A stretch of DNA of 64,000 nt from Opisthocomus hoazin (Eukaryota; Chordata; Aves; Opisthocomiformes; Opisthocomidae). Both the position numbers and the translations under genes were made by a program. The notes below the pieces were generated by a model. That model saw only the letters and a list, made by a program, of their open reading frames with translations, ran no database searches and was not told where the DNA came from. The stretch covers positions 1,302,001 to 1,366,000 of the forward strand of contig NC_134419.1 in assembly GCF_030867145.1 (NCBI RefSeq), read 5' to 3'. Shown in pieces: positions 36,045 through 63,644 of this stretch. The first letter of the stretch is position 1. The number at the start of each line of letters is the position of its first letter.

Positions 36045-36827
36045 AATCACAGAATCACAGAATAGTAGGGGTTGGAAGGGACCTCTGTGGGTCATCTAGT
36101 CCAACCCTCCTGCCCAAGCAGGGTCACCTACAGCAGGCTGCACAGGACCTTGTCCAGGCGGGGCTGGAATATCTCCAGAGAAGGAGACTCCACAGCCTCC
36201 CTGGGCAGCCTGGGCCAGGGCTCCGTCACCCTCAGAGGGAAGAAGTTCTTCCTCGGGTTCAGCTGGAACTTTCCATGCTCCAGTTTGTGCCCATTGCCCC
36301 TTGTCCTGTCGCTGGGCACCACTGAAAAGAGCTTGGCCCCATCCTCCTGACCCCCACCCTGCAGATATTTATGGGCATTTATAAGGTCCCCTCGCAGCCT
36401 TCTCTTCTCCAGGCTGAACAAGCCCAGTTCCCTCAACCTCTCCTCGTAGGGGAGATGTTCCAGTCCCCTCCTCATCCTCGTAGCCCTCCGCTGGGCTCTC
36501 TCCAGTAGCTCTTCATCTTTCTTGAACTGGGGAGCCCAGCACTGGACACAGCACTGCAGATGGGGCCTCACCAGGGCAGTGTAGAGGGGAAGGAGAACCT
36601 CCCTTGTCCTGCTGGCCACACTCTTCTTGATGCACCCCAGGATTCCATTGGCTTTCTTGGCAGCCAGGGCACACTGCTGGCTCATGGTTAACCTGTCGTC
36701 CACCAGGACACCCAGGTCCCTCTCCGCAGAGCTGCTCCCCAGCAGGTCCACCCCAAGCCTGTACTGGTGCATGAGGTTGTTCCTCCCCAGGTGCAGGACC
36801 CTGCATTTGCCCTTGTTGAACCTCATC
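36045..36827 (-). mobile_element. CR1 LINE with 232-codon ORF2 remnant
   Basis: Minus-strand counterpart of the copy at 33775, open over 36128-36826 and truncated only a few codons 3' of it, at MRFNKGKCR. The two are highly similar and inverted relative to each other across about 1.5 kb. Confidence 0.93.
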
Positions 36828-37643
36828 TGGTAATGGAAAACTTACTTCTGGTTCCTGGTCTCCTGGGAAGGGGAAAAATGCAAGCTGCTCACCCCGTACC
36901 GCTGCGCCCTGCGCAAGCCGGGAGCTTGGGGTTTCCAGCCCCGAAGGGTGCCTGCCGTCCCGGGGACGTTCGCATCTCCCCGTCAGCTCCTCGCAGGCGC
37001 ATCTGCAGTTCGTCCCTTCTGAAACTGCCCTCGTTCATCACTCATTACATCTGTAATTACTATCCGGACTGGGATCATACAAATTAAATCAGTCAAAAAA
37101 ACGTTGTAACTACAAACAGCAAAACTCCAGAGGGAGATTAACACGGAGGAGAAGATGGTTTTCACCAGAGCGGGGAGCGTTACCAGCTCCCACAATGCAG
37201 CCAAGACGCCGTCGAGGCTCTTCATCACCACTTGTGGGGCTTTTCGAAAAGTAACGAGAGCTCCTCTTTTGCACAGCACCCACCAGCCCACGTCCCCTGC
37301 AGCATCCTACTCGTTTCGCACACGCTTTTATGATCTACTCCGCAACGCAAATAAGGAGATGAGGTGTCCGTCGGCCACGCGTACCTTCGTCTCTGTTTCC
37401 CCAAGAGCTAATTTCTAGTTAAACATTCTAGATAATCAAGAGTATTCTGTTAGTGTGTCGATACAGATAATTGCTTGGTGCTCAGAGGCACGGTCCTAGA
37501 CAGGTTGATGGGCTATCTTTGTGCCCCGTACTTCCCACAGAAACGCTGTATTGACCCGGCGTAAGAAGCACAGTCAATTTTAATTACAACAAATGCTCAG
37601 ATCTGGGCAGCACAGTAACAATATTTGTCCTATAAAAGTTAAT

Positions 37644-37851
37644 CACACAATCACAGAATGGTTTGGGTTGGAAGGGACCTTGAAGCTCATCTGGTTCCAA
37701 CCCCCCTGCCATGAGCAGGGACATCTCCCACCAGCCCAGGGTGCTCAGAGCTCCATCCAACCTGGCCTTGAGCACTGTCAGGGAAGGGGCAGCCACAGCT
37801 TCTCTGGGCAGCCTGGGCCAGGGCCTCACCACCCTCGCAGGGAAGAATTTC
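37644..37851 (-). mobile_element. Second-subfamily CR1, short
   Basis: AATGGTTTGGGTTGGAAGGG at the 3' end, then the GAGCTCCATCCAACC block and the CTTCTCTGGGCAGCCTGGG block. Truncated at AGGGAAGAATTTC. No open coding remnant of note. Confidence 0.88.
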
Positions 37852-38189
37852 AAATTACTAAAAAGCTACCTGCAACGTTCCACTTCTCTTACAGACAGGC
37901 TGACCAAGAGTGACCCAGAATAACCACACCGAGGGCTAGATCAGATTCCATCTCATGCCCAGCCTCTGCCCCAGCCACGCAGAACCAAGGGCTGGATTCT
38001 CCTGCAGCACCAGCAGACGACAGTGAGCCCTGCTCGGGGTGCTACGGGGCGCAGGGCAAGCGGCAGCCCTCTCGCCCCAGCTGCATGTGTGGTAGGTGCT
38101 CAGCTGCCCAGCGAGCATCGCACGTCAGCTCTCATTCTGAGACAGAAACCAAACCAGAAGACACCCCCCAGAAAGCCTAGCTTTCCTTT

Positions 38190-38521
38190 ACAGAATCACA
38201 GAATAGTAGGGGTTGGAAGGGACCTCTGTGGGTCATCTAGTCCAACCCCCCTGCTGAAGCAGGGTCACCTACAGCAGGCTGCACAGGATCTTGTCCAGGT
38301 GGGTCTTGAATATCTCCAGAGAAGGAGACTCCACAGCCTCCCTGGGCAGCCTGGGCCAGGGCTCCGTCACCCTCAGAGGGAAGAAGTTCTTCCTCATGTT
38401 CAGACGGAACTTCCCGTGCTCCAGTTTGTGCTCATTGCCTCTTGTCCTGTCGCTGGGCACCACTGAACAGAGTCTGGCCCTGTCCTCCTGACACCCACCC
38501 TGCAGATATTTGTAGGCATTT
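38190..38521 (-). mobile_element. CR1 LINE, short 3' fragment
   Basis: Tail at 38190, 3' UTR, and about 75 ORF2 codons on the minus strand back to NAYKYLQGG. Truncated at AGGCATTTA. Confidence 0.92.
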
Positions 38522-39178
38522 AGTTGGGGAAAGCTGCACGTTTCTACCAAGGAAGATCTGTGCAGTCAGTCTCGTAGCAAATACCTGCAGTACTTGTGCC
38601 TCTTCTGCGGTTCTTCAGCCCAGACGTGTCCATAAGCCAGGGGGAAGGGCTGCTCTGGGGAGGTGGCACCTTGCAGGGCACCTCAGGCAGCCCACCGCCA
38701 CCTCCCTCGAGCAAGCCGTGCCCAGCGGCACCGGAACGTTCCTTGCCTGAACACAGATGTTATACATTAGAATTTAGATCTTAATTTTCCTTGATGAAAG
38801 TAAAAATATCCATGACATCATTTTCCCGTAGGAAAATTTAAACAAATCCAGGGTCATCTCATCACCTGATGTTGAATGCAAGTAGAATATGCAAATGGCA
38901 AAACAAGTAATACACCAGGGAAATGCAAAGCATATTTTAATTAAAATTATTACAATTCCAAATAGAAATCAAATCGTTAGCACAATTAACATTACATGAT
39001 TTTATTTTTAAAAGTGAAAGAATCCTCTTGAGAAAGCTACCATGGTTTACCACGTATTGGATTTCGCTTCATTTTCAATACTCAATAAAATATTAATAGG
39101 AGAAAAAGCATGTAACCACATTTCCAACTGAATTAAAGGAAAAAAAATCTAAGGTAAATGAACAGTTTTTAAGTTGGA

Positions 39179-39452
39179 CGAGAGGAGATGAGATGGAGAT
39201 GGAGAGGAGATGGAGATGGAGAGGAGATGGAGAGGGAGAGGAGATGGAGATGGAGAGGGAGAGGAGATGGAGATGGAGAGGGAGAGGAGATGGAGAGGAG
39301 AGGAGAGGGAGATGGAGAGGAGAGGGAGATGGAGAGGAGAGGGAGATGGAGAGGAGAGGGAGATGGAGAGGAGAGGGAGATGGAGAGGAGAGGGAGATGG
39401 AGAGGAGAGGGAGAGGAGAGGGAGAGGGAGAGGAGAGGGAGAGGAGAGGAGG
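39179..39452. repeat. Purine-rich GGAGAT/GGAGAG array
   Basis: About 270 bp with essentially no pyrimidines except the T of GGAGAT. An 11-17 bp higher periodicity is seen (GGAGATGGAGAGGAGAG). The polypurine strand could adopt triplex or other non-B structure. Frames through it (S, P, L or G, E, R rich) are spurious. Confidence 0.95.
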
Positions 39453-40684
39453 ACTCCCCACGCACCCTGAGGAGCAGTAACAGAAGCTCGCCCTGGTGGC
39501 CCTGCAGCTCTAGCGTGACAAACGAGGAACGCTAAGCTCCACCGAGAGAGCCGGGATAATAACCGGGGTGTGCTCGTGGCTGCTGTCAGACACAACTTAC
39601 TGGCTCCATGGATTCCAAAGCCAAAGGCTCCCGACGCAACAGCAACGGGCGCAGCGGGGAGCACAGGCCGCGTGCCGCAGTGCGCGGTCCACGTCCAGCC
39701 AGACACCAGCAGAATAAACATTAACGGCACAAAGTGAGAACTCCCCGGGAATCCCGCGTTGGATTCAACAGATTTAAATTCCCAAAGGCAAATCAGAGGA
39801 AAATCAGTAGCAATTTGGCTTTCCGTGTCATCTTCTTCAGCCATTTCAATGTTCAAGTCCCAGTTTTAAACGTCAAGCCTTATGGTCTGCAAACTGCAAC
39901 GAGAAGGAAAAATGAGAGATAATCACGCTCTGCACCTATATCGACCACGTGCTTTGTTTCCTTCCCATAAATAAGACACATTTTAGCACCAGATTACCTC
40001 CATGCTCTGTGCTGGCATATCGAAATACATGGAGAGACAAAAACTTTCCTGCCTGCACAGTACATCAAACTGCTTACATCTGCTGCAATTGCTGCAGGAC
40101 TCAGATTTACACTGCACCCACCAGTACCACCGTGTTCTCTCACACAGACAAAAGCCAATTTCAAACATCTTTATGTTTTTAATTCTTTTTTGTGGATACA
40201 GGTGCCTGCAGGGATGCAGAGGTAGCAGACGAGAGCAAGGTAGCGCTGAACCTAGTTCTGCCCAGCCACTGACTTGGAGCTGACTCAGGGTCCACCAAAG
40301 ACTGAACTCTGTCCTCAGCGCTGCAAGGACTGCTGAGGAGTCACCAAATCTGCAGAATTCCCACCCAAAGAAAACAAGCAGACAAACCAACGAGAGTTAT
40401 GGTGCTCCTACACTACAAAGTACCAGCTGGGAGAAGGGAAGAAGCAAACCCGGGCTTTTTTAGTGTGGTTATTTATTAAACTTTACTCCAGTACTCGCTG
40501 AAGCCCCTCTTCAGCGTGTGCCTTGCTGCAGTCCTTGGTTTGTCTCCTTCTCTTTGACCCCCCTGCCCACCCCCCGGCGTGGCAGAGAGCACGCTGCCCT
40601 GCCAAAACATTTTGGCTGCCTGGTAGCACCATACCTAACACCTGCGTCTGCCTGCAACGTGTGATCAAGCAGATACAGGCTAGG

Positions 40685-40847
40685 AGTACGCTTAGGTTTT
40701 GTAAACCAAAGTTTTTGACCTTCCAGGAGTGAAGTTCTGTACGTTTAGGTTTTGTAAACCAAAGTTTTTGACCATCCAGGAGTGAAGTTCTGTACCTTTA
40801 GGTTTTGTAAACCAAAGTTTTTGACCTTCCAGGAGTGAAGTTCTGTA
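40685..40847. repeat. 53-bp tandem repeat, 3 copies
   Basis: AGGTTTTGTAAACCAAAG recurs at 40694, 40747 and 40800, each followed by TTTTTGACC, a TCCAGGAGTGAAGTTCTGTA block and a short variable linker. The copies differ by only a few bases, so the triplication looks recent. Confidence 0.95.
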
Positions 40848-41748
40848 TCAGGCAAAGAGGATACTTGGGAATGGAACTGAAGTTGTAAAGACAGAGTAAC
40901 AAGTTTTATGGATGGGATTGTGTGACAGTAGTTGGCAGTTCCTTGGAACAAAAACCAAGCTTGCAACAAGAACCAAAGCTCTAGTGAGGGTCCTGGAGCC
41001 ACGGATACCCTGAGATCTCCAGCAGCATCTGTAAGGAGTGGCTGGCGCTTTGCTCTGGCAGCAATACCTCCAGGCTCCGTTTGTTGCCCGCCACGACCAG
41101 GAGGACATTCTCCTTCCTCTCCCCAGCACGTAATTATGCTTATGAAGGTTGGAAGGATTTTAGACTTCCATGGAAGCTCTGGAGAACAGACAAAAATCAG
41201 AGGTTGAGGCAGAGTGCCGGGGCAGGCTTCAGGTATCTGCTCCACATGCTTTGCTCACACGCTCAGATCTAAAGCTGCCATCACATTTAACATCAAGAGG
41301 AATTTTCCTGCATTCACAAAGGTCAGGAACACCCTTCTGGGGAAAAGCAAGGGCCTTTCACGCCACATGATCTGCTTCCTAGGGAAAGCATTCCATCTGG
41401 GAAACTCACCTCATGAGTTATCCGCGATTGCAGACGCCAAAGACATTGGCAATGCCCTCGGAAAGTCACAGCGTGATAAATGGAGAGCACAGTACGACGT
41501 GGCGTATTCTGCAGTGAAATGCTGGTACATCAAACAGCAAGGCTGCGGCTGCCAACGGGGATCAATCAGACCGAGGTCCCGGTCCAAAGTCCAGTGCTCA
41601 TACTGTATATTTTTCAGCTATGACTAATCCTTTCCAGTAAAAAAAGGGATTAAAAAAAAAAGCTTGCAAAGGCCCCCATGACTGGTTCAGTCACAGCATT
41701 AGCCCACCCAAAGCACGGCGTGAACCGGTGTAGGACCAAAGGACATTA

Positions 41749-42194
41749 GGGCTACAAGGATGGTGAGGGGACTGGAGCATCTCCACTACGAGGAGAGGTT
41801 GAGGGAACTGGGCTTGTTCAGCCTGAAGAAGAGAAGGCTGCGAGGGGACCTTATAAATGCCTACAAATATCTGAAGGGTGGGTGTCAGGAGGATGGGGCC
41901 AAGCTCTTTTCAGTGGTGCCCAGTGACAGGACAAGGGGCAATGGGCACAAACTGAGGCACAGGAAGTTCCGTCTGAACATGAGGAAGAACTTCTTCCCTC
42001 TGAGGGTGACGGAGCCCTGGCCCAGGCTGCCCAGGGAGGCTGTGGAGTCTCCTTCTCTGGAGATATTCAAGACCCGCCTGGACAAGATCCTGTGCAGCCT
42101 GCTGTAGGTGACCCTGCTTCGGCAGGGGGTTGGACTGGGTGACCCACAGAGGTCCCTTCCAACCCCTACTATTCTGTGATTCTGTGATTCTGTG
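41749..42194 (+). mobile_element. CR1 LINE downstream of CTH
   Basis: ORF2 remnant from [17 protein letters not shown] to CSLLstop, 3' UTR and three tail units. Antisense to CTH. It may lie in the gene's last intron or beyond its 3' end, depending on where the unplaced terminal exon sits. Confidence 0.93.
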
Positions 42195-42592
42195 ACAGCA
42201 CACGTTTAACCGGCCTCTCCCCTGCGCGTCCGCACGTGTGTGCGCTCGTACACAAACGCCCTACACCTCACGCCTTTGAGGTGACCTGCCTCGGGAAGAA
42301 AATTCACTGCAGGGCATCACAGTAATAACCACGGGTAAGGAGCAATTCTAATCTGTTGTCTGAAATAGAGACCTTTGGGTGGAGGAGTAGAAGCAGTGCT
42401 CAGAAACGAAATAGCACTTCGCAAATATTGGACTTACTGTCTGGTAGAAGCTCTTTTCTTGAAGCTCCTTAATATATTTCAACCCTCTCTAGAACTATGG
42501 CATGAAGGACCCGAAGCACACACTAAGCACCCCGATGCCTATACGAGCGTCTCCTCTCAGCCTGACCCCAGCAGCGATCCCTGTCACGCCGA

Positions 42593-42865
42593 GGCCAGGG
42601 ACATCCCGTCCATCACTCCGAGGCCAGAGACATCCCATCCATTGCTCCGAGGCCAGGGACATCCCATCCATCGCTCCAAGGCCAGGGACATCCCATCCAT
42701 CGCTCCAAGGCCAGGGACATCCCGTCCCAGGGACATCCCGTCCATCACTCCGAGGCCAGGGACATCCCATCCATTGCTCCAAGGCCAGGGACATCCCATC
42801 CATCGCTCCAAGGCCAGGGACATCCCGTCCATCACGCCGAGGCCAGGGACATCCCATCCGCTCCA
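42593..42865. repeat. 29-bp minisatellite, about 9 copies
   Basis: Unit GGCCAGGGACATCCCATCC plus ATCGCTCCAA; one unit near 42709-42730 is truncated. It lies just downstream of the last recognised CTH coding exon and may fall in the gene's last intron or 3' UTR. Confidence 0.93.
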
Positions 42866-42896
42866 TCCGAATCTACCTCAATTCAGATTGGGACTG

Positions 42897-42920
42897 ACAA
42901 GGGCTGTAAACCTTGCTGCA
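42897..42920 (-). other. Weak candidate for CTH terminal exon coding part
   Basis: In phase 0 after exon 11, a CTCCGTGCAG acceptor would be followed by ten codons (QGLQPLSVPI) and TGA, giving a 405-residue protein, the human length. There is no sequence match to the short human tail, and several other acceptors further left also give short tails (see findings). Listed only as one hypothesis. Confidence 0.15.
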
Positions 42921-43010
42921 CGGAGACACCCCCCAACAACAGCTTTCAAACCTTACACACGCTCCACAAGGCACGCTCAGGAGTAGTTTAAGCGAGGTAG
43001 GAATTACCTA

Positions 43011-59262
<16,252 letters not shown>

Positions 59263-59454
59263 GGCCGCGCTCCCGCGCCCACGCCCGCCGCCGGGATGGG
59301 GGCACCGGCCGCGCCCCGCCCCCAGGCGCCCGGCGGGGGGCGGGGCCTCGTCGCCGCCGCCTATTGGCTGCGGCGCGGGGGGGGCGGGGCGGCGGGCGGC
59401 GGGCTGGGCCGGGCAGGGGGTGGAGGGGTTTCCTCTCATTTTGGGGTGAATTTA

Positions 59455-60043
59455 TGGAATCACAGAGCGGTTTGGGCTGGAAGGGACCTTGAAGCTCATC
59501 TGGTTCCACCCCCCTGCCATGAGCAGGGACATCTCCCCCCAGCCCAGGGTGCTCAGAGCTCCATCCAACCTGGCCTTGAGCACTGCCAGGGAGGGGGCAG
59601 CCACAGCTTCTCTGGGCAGCCTGGGCCAGGGCCTCACCACCCTCAGGGGGAAGAATTTCTTCCTCATATCTCATCTAACTCTGCCCTCTGTTAGTTTGGA
59701 GCCGTTCCCCCTTGTCCTATCACTGCACCCCCTTGTGAAAAGCCCCTCTCCACCCTTCCTGTAGCCCCTCCAGGCACTGGCAGCTGCTCTAAGGTCACCC
59801 CGGAGCCTTCTCCAGGCTGACCAGCCCCAGCTCCCTCAGCCTGTCCTCGTAGCAGAGGTGCTCCAGCCCTCAGATCATCTCCGTGGCCTCCTCTGGCCCC
59901 GCTCCAACACATCCCTGTCCTTCTTGTGTTGGGGGCTCCAGAGCTGGACGCAGGACTCCAGGTGGGGTCTCACAAGAGTGGAGTCAAGGGGCAGAATCCC
60001 CTCCCTCGCCCTGCTGGCCACGCTGCTCTGGATGCAGCCCATG
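59455..60043 (-). mobile_element. Second-subfamily CR1 just upstream of CTH
   Basis: Same strand as CTH, with its 3' end about 190 bp before the CTH ATG, abutting the CpG island. It is the longest copy of this subfamily here and reaches back to the codons aligned with ALLATLLWMQPM in the reverse frame. Confidence 0.9.
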
Positions 60044-61570
60044 TAGAGCAAAGCTGGATCCGAGTGGCAGAAACACGCTGATGCTCCTCCAGCCCGCCTG
60101 TCAGCCTCAGCGCACCGCAGGCAGCTGAAGCTGAGGACGGCGGAGCTGGCCGCTCTGGGGACGAGCGCGTGGGCCCCTGGGCCTGGGGAAGGTGTCTGCC
60201 TGACCCCAGGGGCAGAGCCCGGCGTCAACCCGCCGTGCTGCCAGCGCACCCAGCTTCAGGCGGGCAGCCAGCCTCGGGCAGCATCGTCCAGGGCCCCTTT
60301 TCCTTGCATGATAATCTGCACGATGAAGGTCAGGGTAGTCAAGCTGAGACCAAGGGGAAAATGGAATCAGATGCCCATCACACCAGATTTCTTCCTCCAC
60401 CTCCAGTTTCGCGTTGCGGTTACCTGTGTAGCCAGCCCGCTGCTGTTTCTGGAGGTTGTCCTGTCCATACCCACACGCGTGGGTCTTCGCTGCTGCTGCT
60501 CCTGTCACGGCCACAGGTCCTCGCCCCGACACCCCCGCGACCGGCTGCTGGAGCTCGTCACCCAGCGAGTGCAAGAAGCAGCTCTGCGACGCCGGGCCCG
60601 CGGATGAGTCTGAGCAGTCCCCAAACAGCGTGTGGCTATTTCTTTTTGATAAGGAGATATAAAAATTTCTGAAGTGCTTTGGGACAGCACCAGCTGAAAA
60701 GAGAATTAATGCTTCCACTTGAACGGAAGCCGCTGAGGCTGCGAAGTCTTAAAATTTCTCACCTACTTTTTCCTGTTAAGTTTCATTCCCTCAGATGTTC
60801 TTTGTCACTTTGACAAATGCCTTGCTCTCCAGCATCTCTCAGGCCAGACACGCTGAATGCCCGGGAGAAGCAGCAGGTAATTTCCCCGGAGCCGGCAGAT
60901 TCCACTCACTGTCCTCCAGGACCTCATTTATTTATGTTTTGCCTTGTGGAAGTAAGGAAAAAGAGAAAAAAAAAACCAAAACTGGAGAGCATTTCTCTAT
61001 AGCTGGCTGCTTTCAATATTCTATTGGGCGCTCTTCATAAGTTTAAATGCTACTGCAAGACTTATGGCTGGAATAAATGCAGGCGCACACTCACAGTGCA
61101 GCATTTTCATTTACTGCCTGCCTTTGGGCTTTGTACAAATTTAGTCTTTTATTCCTCTCTGGTTTTTGACCTATTCATTCACATACTAAAAAAGTCAGCA
61201 TCCTTCCTGGAGGAATACACCCACGAGAAATTACTCCTCCATTATTTATTTCCTACTCGAGGGATTCCCTGAGTGAAGTTTCCATAGACTCACAGCCCAG
61301 AAACTGTAGAAAATGCAGTTCCACGTTGCCACAATCTCTGATCCTGCTGCTTTTATCTCAGTTGCCTAGTGCTTGGAAGAGAGCAATTTAAGTAATTGAA
61401 GAAGGTGGAGAATACAAACAAGAAAAAAGTTGTGGTGTTAGATGGCAAAAAAAACCCCAAACATTCTCAAGAATTTGTGGGTGTGTAATAATGACGCAGG
61501 ACAGCCCCAGCGCGGGCGGACGTCTGGATTGACTACAAACACCAGTTTTCGCAGGACACTTCCTCTTGGT
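60044..61570. other. No gene seen upstream of CTH
   Basis: Anonymous DNA, GC-rich to 60600 and AT-rich beyond. No exon of a neighbouring gene recognised. Confidence 0.6.
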
Positions 61571-62690
61571 AATCACAGAATCACAGAATCACAGAATAGT
61601 AGGGGTTGGAAGGGACCTCTGTGGGTCATCTAGTCCAACCCTCCTGCCGAAGCAGGGTCACCTACAGCCGGCTGCACAGGACCTTGTCCAGGCGGGGCTG
61701 GAATATCTCCAGAGAAGGAGACTCCACAGCCTCCCTGGGCAGCCTGGGCCAGGGCTCCGGCACCCTCAGAGGGAAGAAGTTCTTCCTCATCTTCAGACGG
61801 AACTTCCTGTGCCTCAGTTTGTGCCCATTGCCCCTTGTCCTGTCGCTGGGCACCACTGGAAAGAGCTTGGCCCCATCCTCCTGACACCCACCCTGAAGAT
61901 ATTTATAAGCATTTATAAGGTCCCCTCGCAGCCTTCTCTTCTCCAGGCTGAACAAGCCCAGCTCCCTCAGCCTCTCCTCGTAGGGGAGATGCTCCAGTCC
62001 CCTCACCATCCTCGTAGCCCTCCGCTGGACTCTCTCCAGCAGCTCCTCATCTTTCTTGAACTGGGGAGCCCAGCACTGGACACAGTACTCCAGATGGGGC
62101 CTCACCAGGGCAGTATAGAGGGGAAGGAGAACCTCCCTCGTCCTGCTGGCCACACTCTTCTTGATGCACCCCAGGATCCCATTGGCTTTCTTGGCAGCCA
62201 GGGCACACTGCTGGCTCATGGTTAACCTGTCGTCCACCAGGACACCCAGGTCCCTCTCCGCAGAGCTGCTCTCCAGCAGGTCCACCCCAAGCCTGTACTG
62301 GTGCATGGGGTTGTTCCTTGCCAGGTGCAGGACCCTGCCCTTGCCCTTGTTGAACCTCATCAGGTTCCTCTCTGCCCAGCTTTCCAGCCTATCCAGGTCA
62401 CGCTGAATGGCAGCACAGCCTGCCGGTGTGTCTACCACACCTCCCAGTTTGGTGTCGTCAGCAAACTTGCTGAGGGTACATTCTAACTCTTCATCCCGGT
62501 CATTGATGAAGAAGTTGGACAAGACTGGGCCCAGTACTGACCCTGGGGGACACCACTTGTCACCAGCCTCCAACCAGACTCAGCGCCGCTGATGACAGCC
62601 CTCTGAGTTCTGCCGTTCAGCCAGTTCTCAATCCACTTCACCGACCACTCATCCAGCCCACACTTCCTCAGCTTCCCTAGGAATGCACTC
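61571..62690 (-). mobile_element. Longest CR1 LINE here, with reverse transcriptase core
   Basis: About 1.1 kb. ORF2 covers GLDEWSVKWIENWLNGR and VTSGVPQG in one frame (62483-62749). After a one-base frame change near 62545 it continues with [14 protein letters not shown], the catalytic FADDTKLGG (FADD at about 62454-62465) and the rest of ORF2 to the stop at 61662. The upstream RT and endonuclease parts are absent, so it is dead. The 5' boundary is approximate (62690-62760). Confidence 0.93.
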
Positions 62691-63644
62691 ATTGTATTTC
62701 TGGGTTGAATAAGGGACTCCATAATAAGCTGGTAAACAGTTGACTTCATGCCTCTGTCTCCTCTTAGCCGGCCTGCATTAATTCAAAATGCACCATGAAG
62801 CTTCCAACATCAGCTAAAACCCGGGCCAGCACCTCTCCTCCAGAGGAGCAGCTACGCGCCGTACGTCTGCAAACGGCCTCTTGCGCAGCGCCGGAGGACG
62901 GGCAGGAGGCATCCGAACTGCTGAACTCTCAAATTCTGTTCGTAACCGGGTTTTAATTTTCTCAAAAAACAAGAAGAGCCAGAAAAATCGTGTCAGAATG
63001 ACCCAGGGAGTATTAGAGCAAAGGTGATTATTTTTTTTTTCTCTGGAATTATTTAAAATTCCGTAGTAGGACTGTAAATCGCTGTGTGGGTAGCAGCTGT
63101 GCTGTCACTCAGAAAACAGCAGGCACAGAAATCATATTTTGTAGTTCCCATCTCTGCCGAGAATTCTTCCTGGCCACTTAGTATGAGAGGAGATGATGCA
63201 AACCGGGTGAAGAAAGCGGTCATGGAGAAAGGCAGTTCTTTCACCACAGAAGATCTAATCTTCCTGACAGCTTGTAGGCTGTTTCCCCTGGAAGCATTAG
63301 GAAAAAAGCCAGTTTACCTGGAATTTGACACATCATCATTTTCGAAATGATTCATTCCACTGTTGTAAGTAGCTGCTTGCAGAACCAGCGCTAGAAAGGG
63401 GCTCCCGCAGGGAAACCGGGAAGCTCTGCACCCAGGGCAGCTGCTTTCTGAGACGACCAGGCATCCGCGAGGACTGGCGCGAGGTCGGGACGGCTGCCTC
63501 GTCTCTCCCTTCCCCTGCACGCGCTTCGGAGGAGCGCAGCTTGCACGGGTCCCGTCACCCTCCAGGTCACTCCTCGTTTCACAGTCGCGTGTCACGCTGG
63601 GTCTCTTCCTGCTGTTTCCCTTTCCCTCAGCGAACGAAACAGCC
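62691..63644. other. No gene seen
   Basis: Anonymous DNA between the longest CR1 and the right-edge CR1; the frames at 63084-63350 and 63314-63646 lack domains. Confidence 0.6.

Larger units (their letters stand above)
36828..40684. other. No gene seen; two CR1 copies and a purine array
   Basis: AT-rich DNA at 38760-39150, then the GGAGAT array. An AATAAA hexamer on the minus strand at 40472-40477 follows a short open segment. It is the only obvious polyadenylation signal I noticed in the downstream few kb on the CTH strand, but its link to CTH is unproven. Confidence 0.5.

Noticed and set aside
39149..39856. 235-codon minus frame with a hydrophobic start region
   Set aside because: Most of its length is the GGAGAT array read as serine/proline/leucine; the unique part has no recognised domain.
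59263..59439. Upstream in-frame ATG extending CTH by 59 residues
   Set aside because: The extension is low-complexity, lies across the promoter GC and CCAAT boxes, and the downstream ATG has a perfect Kozak context and family-consistent length.
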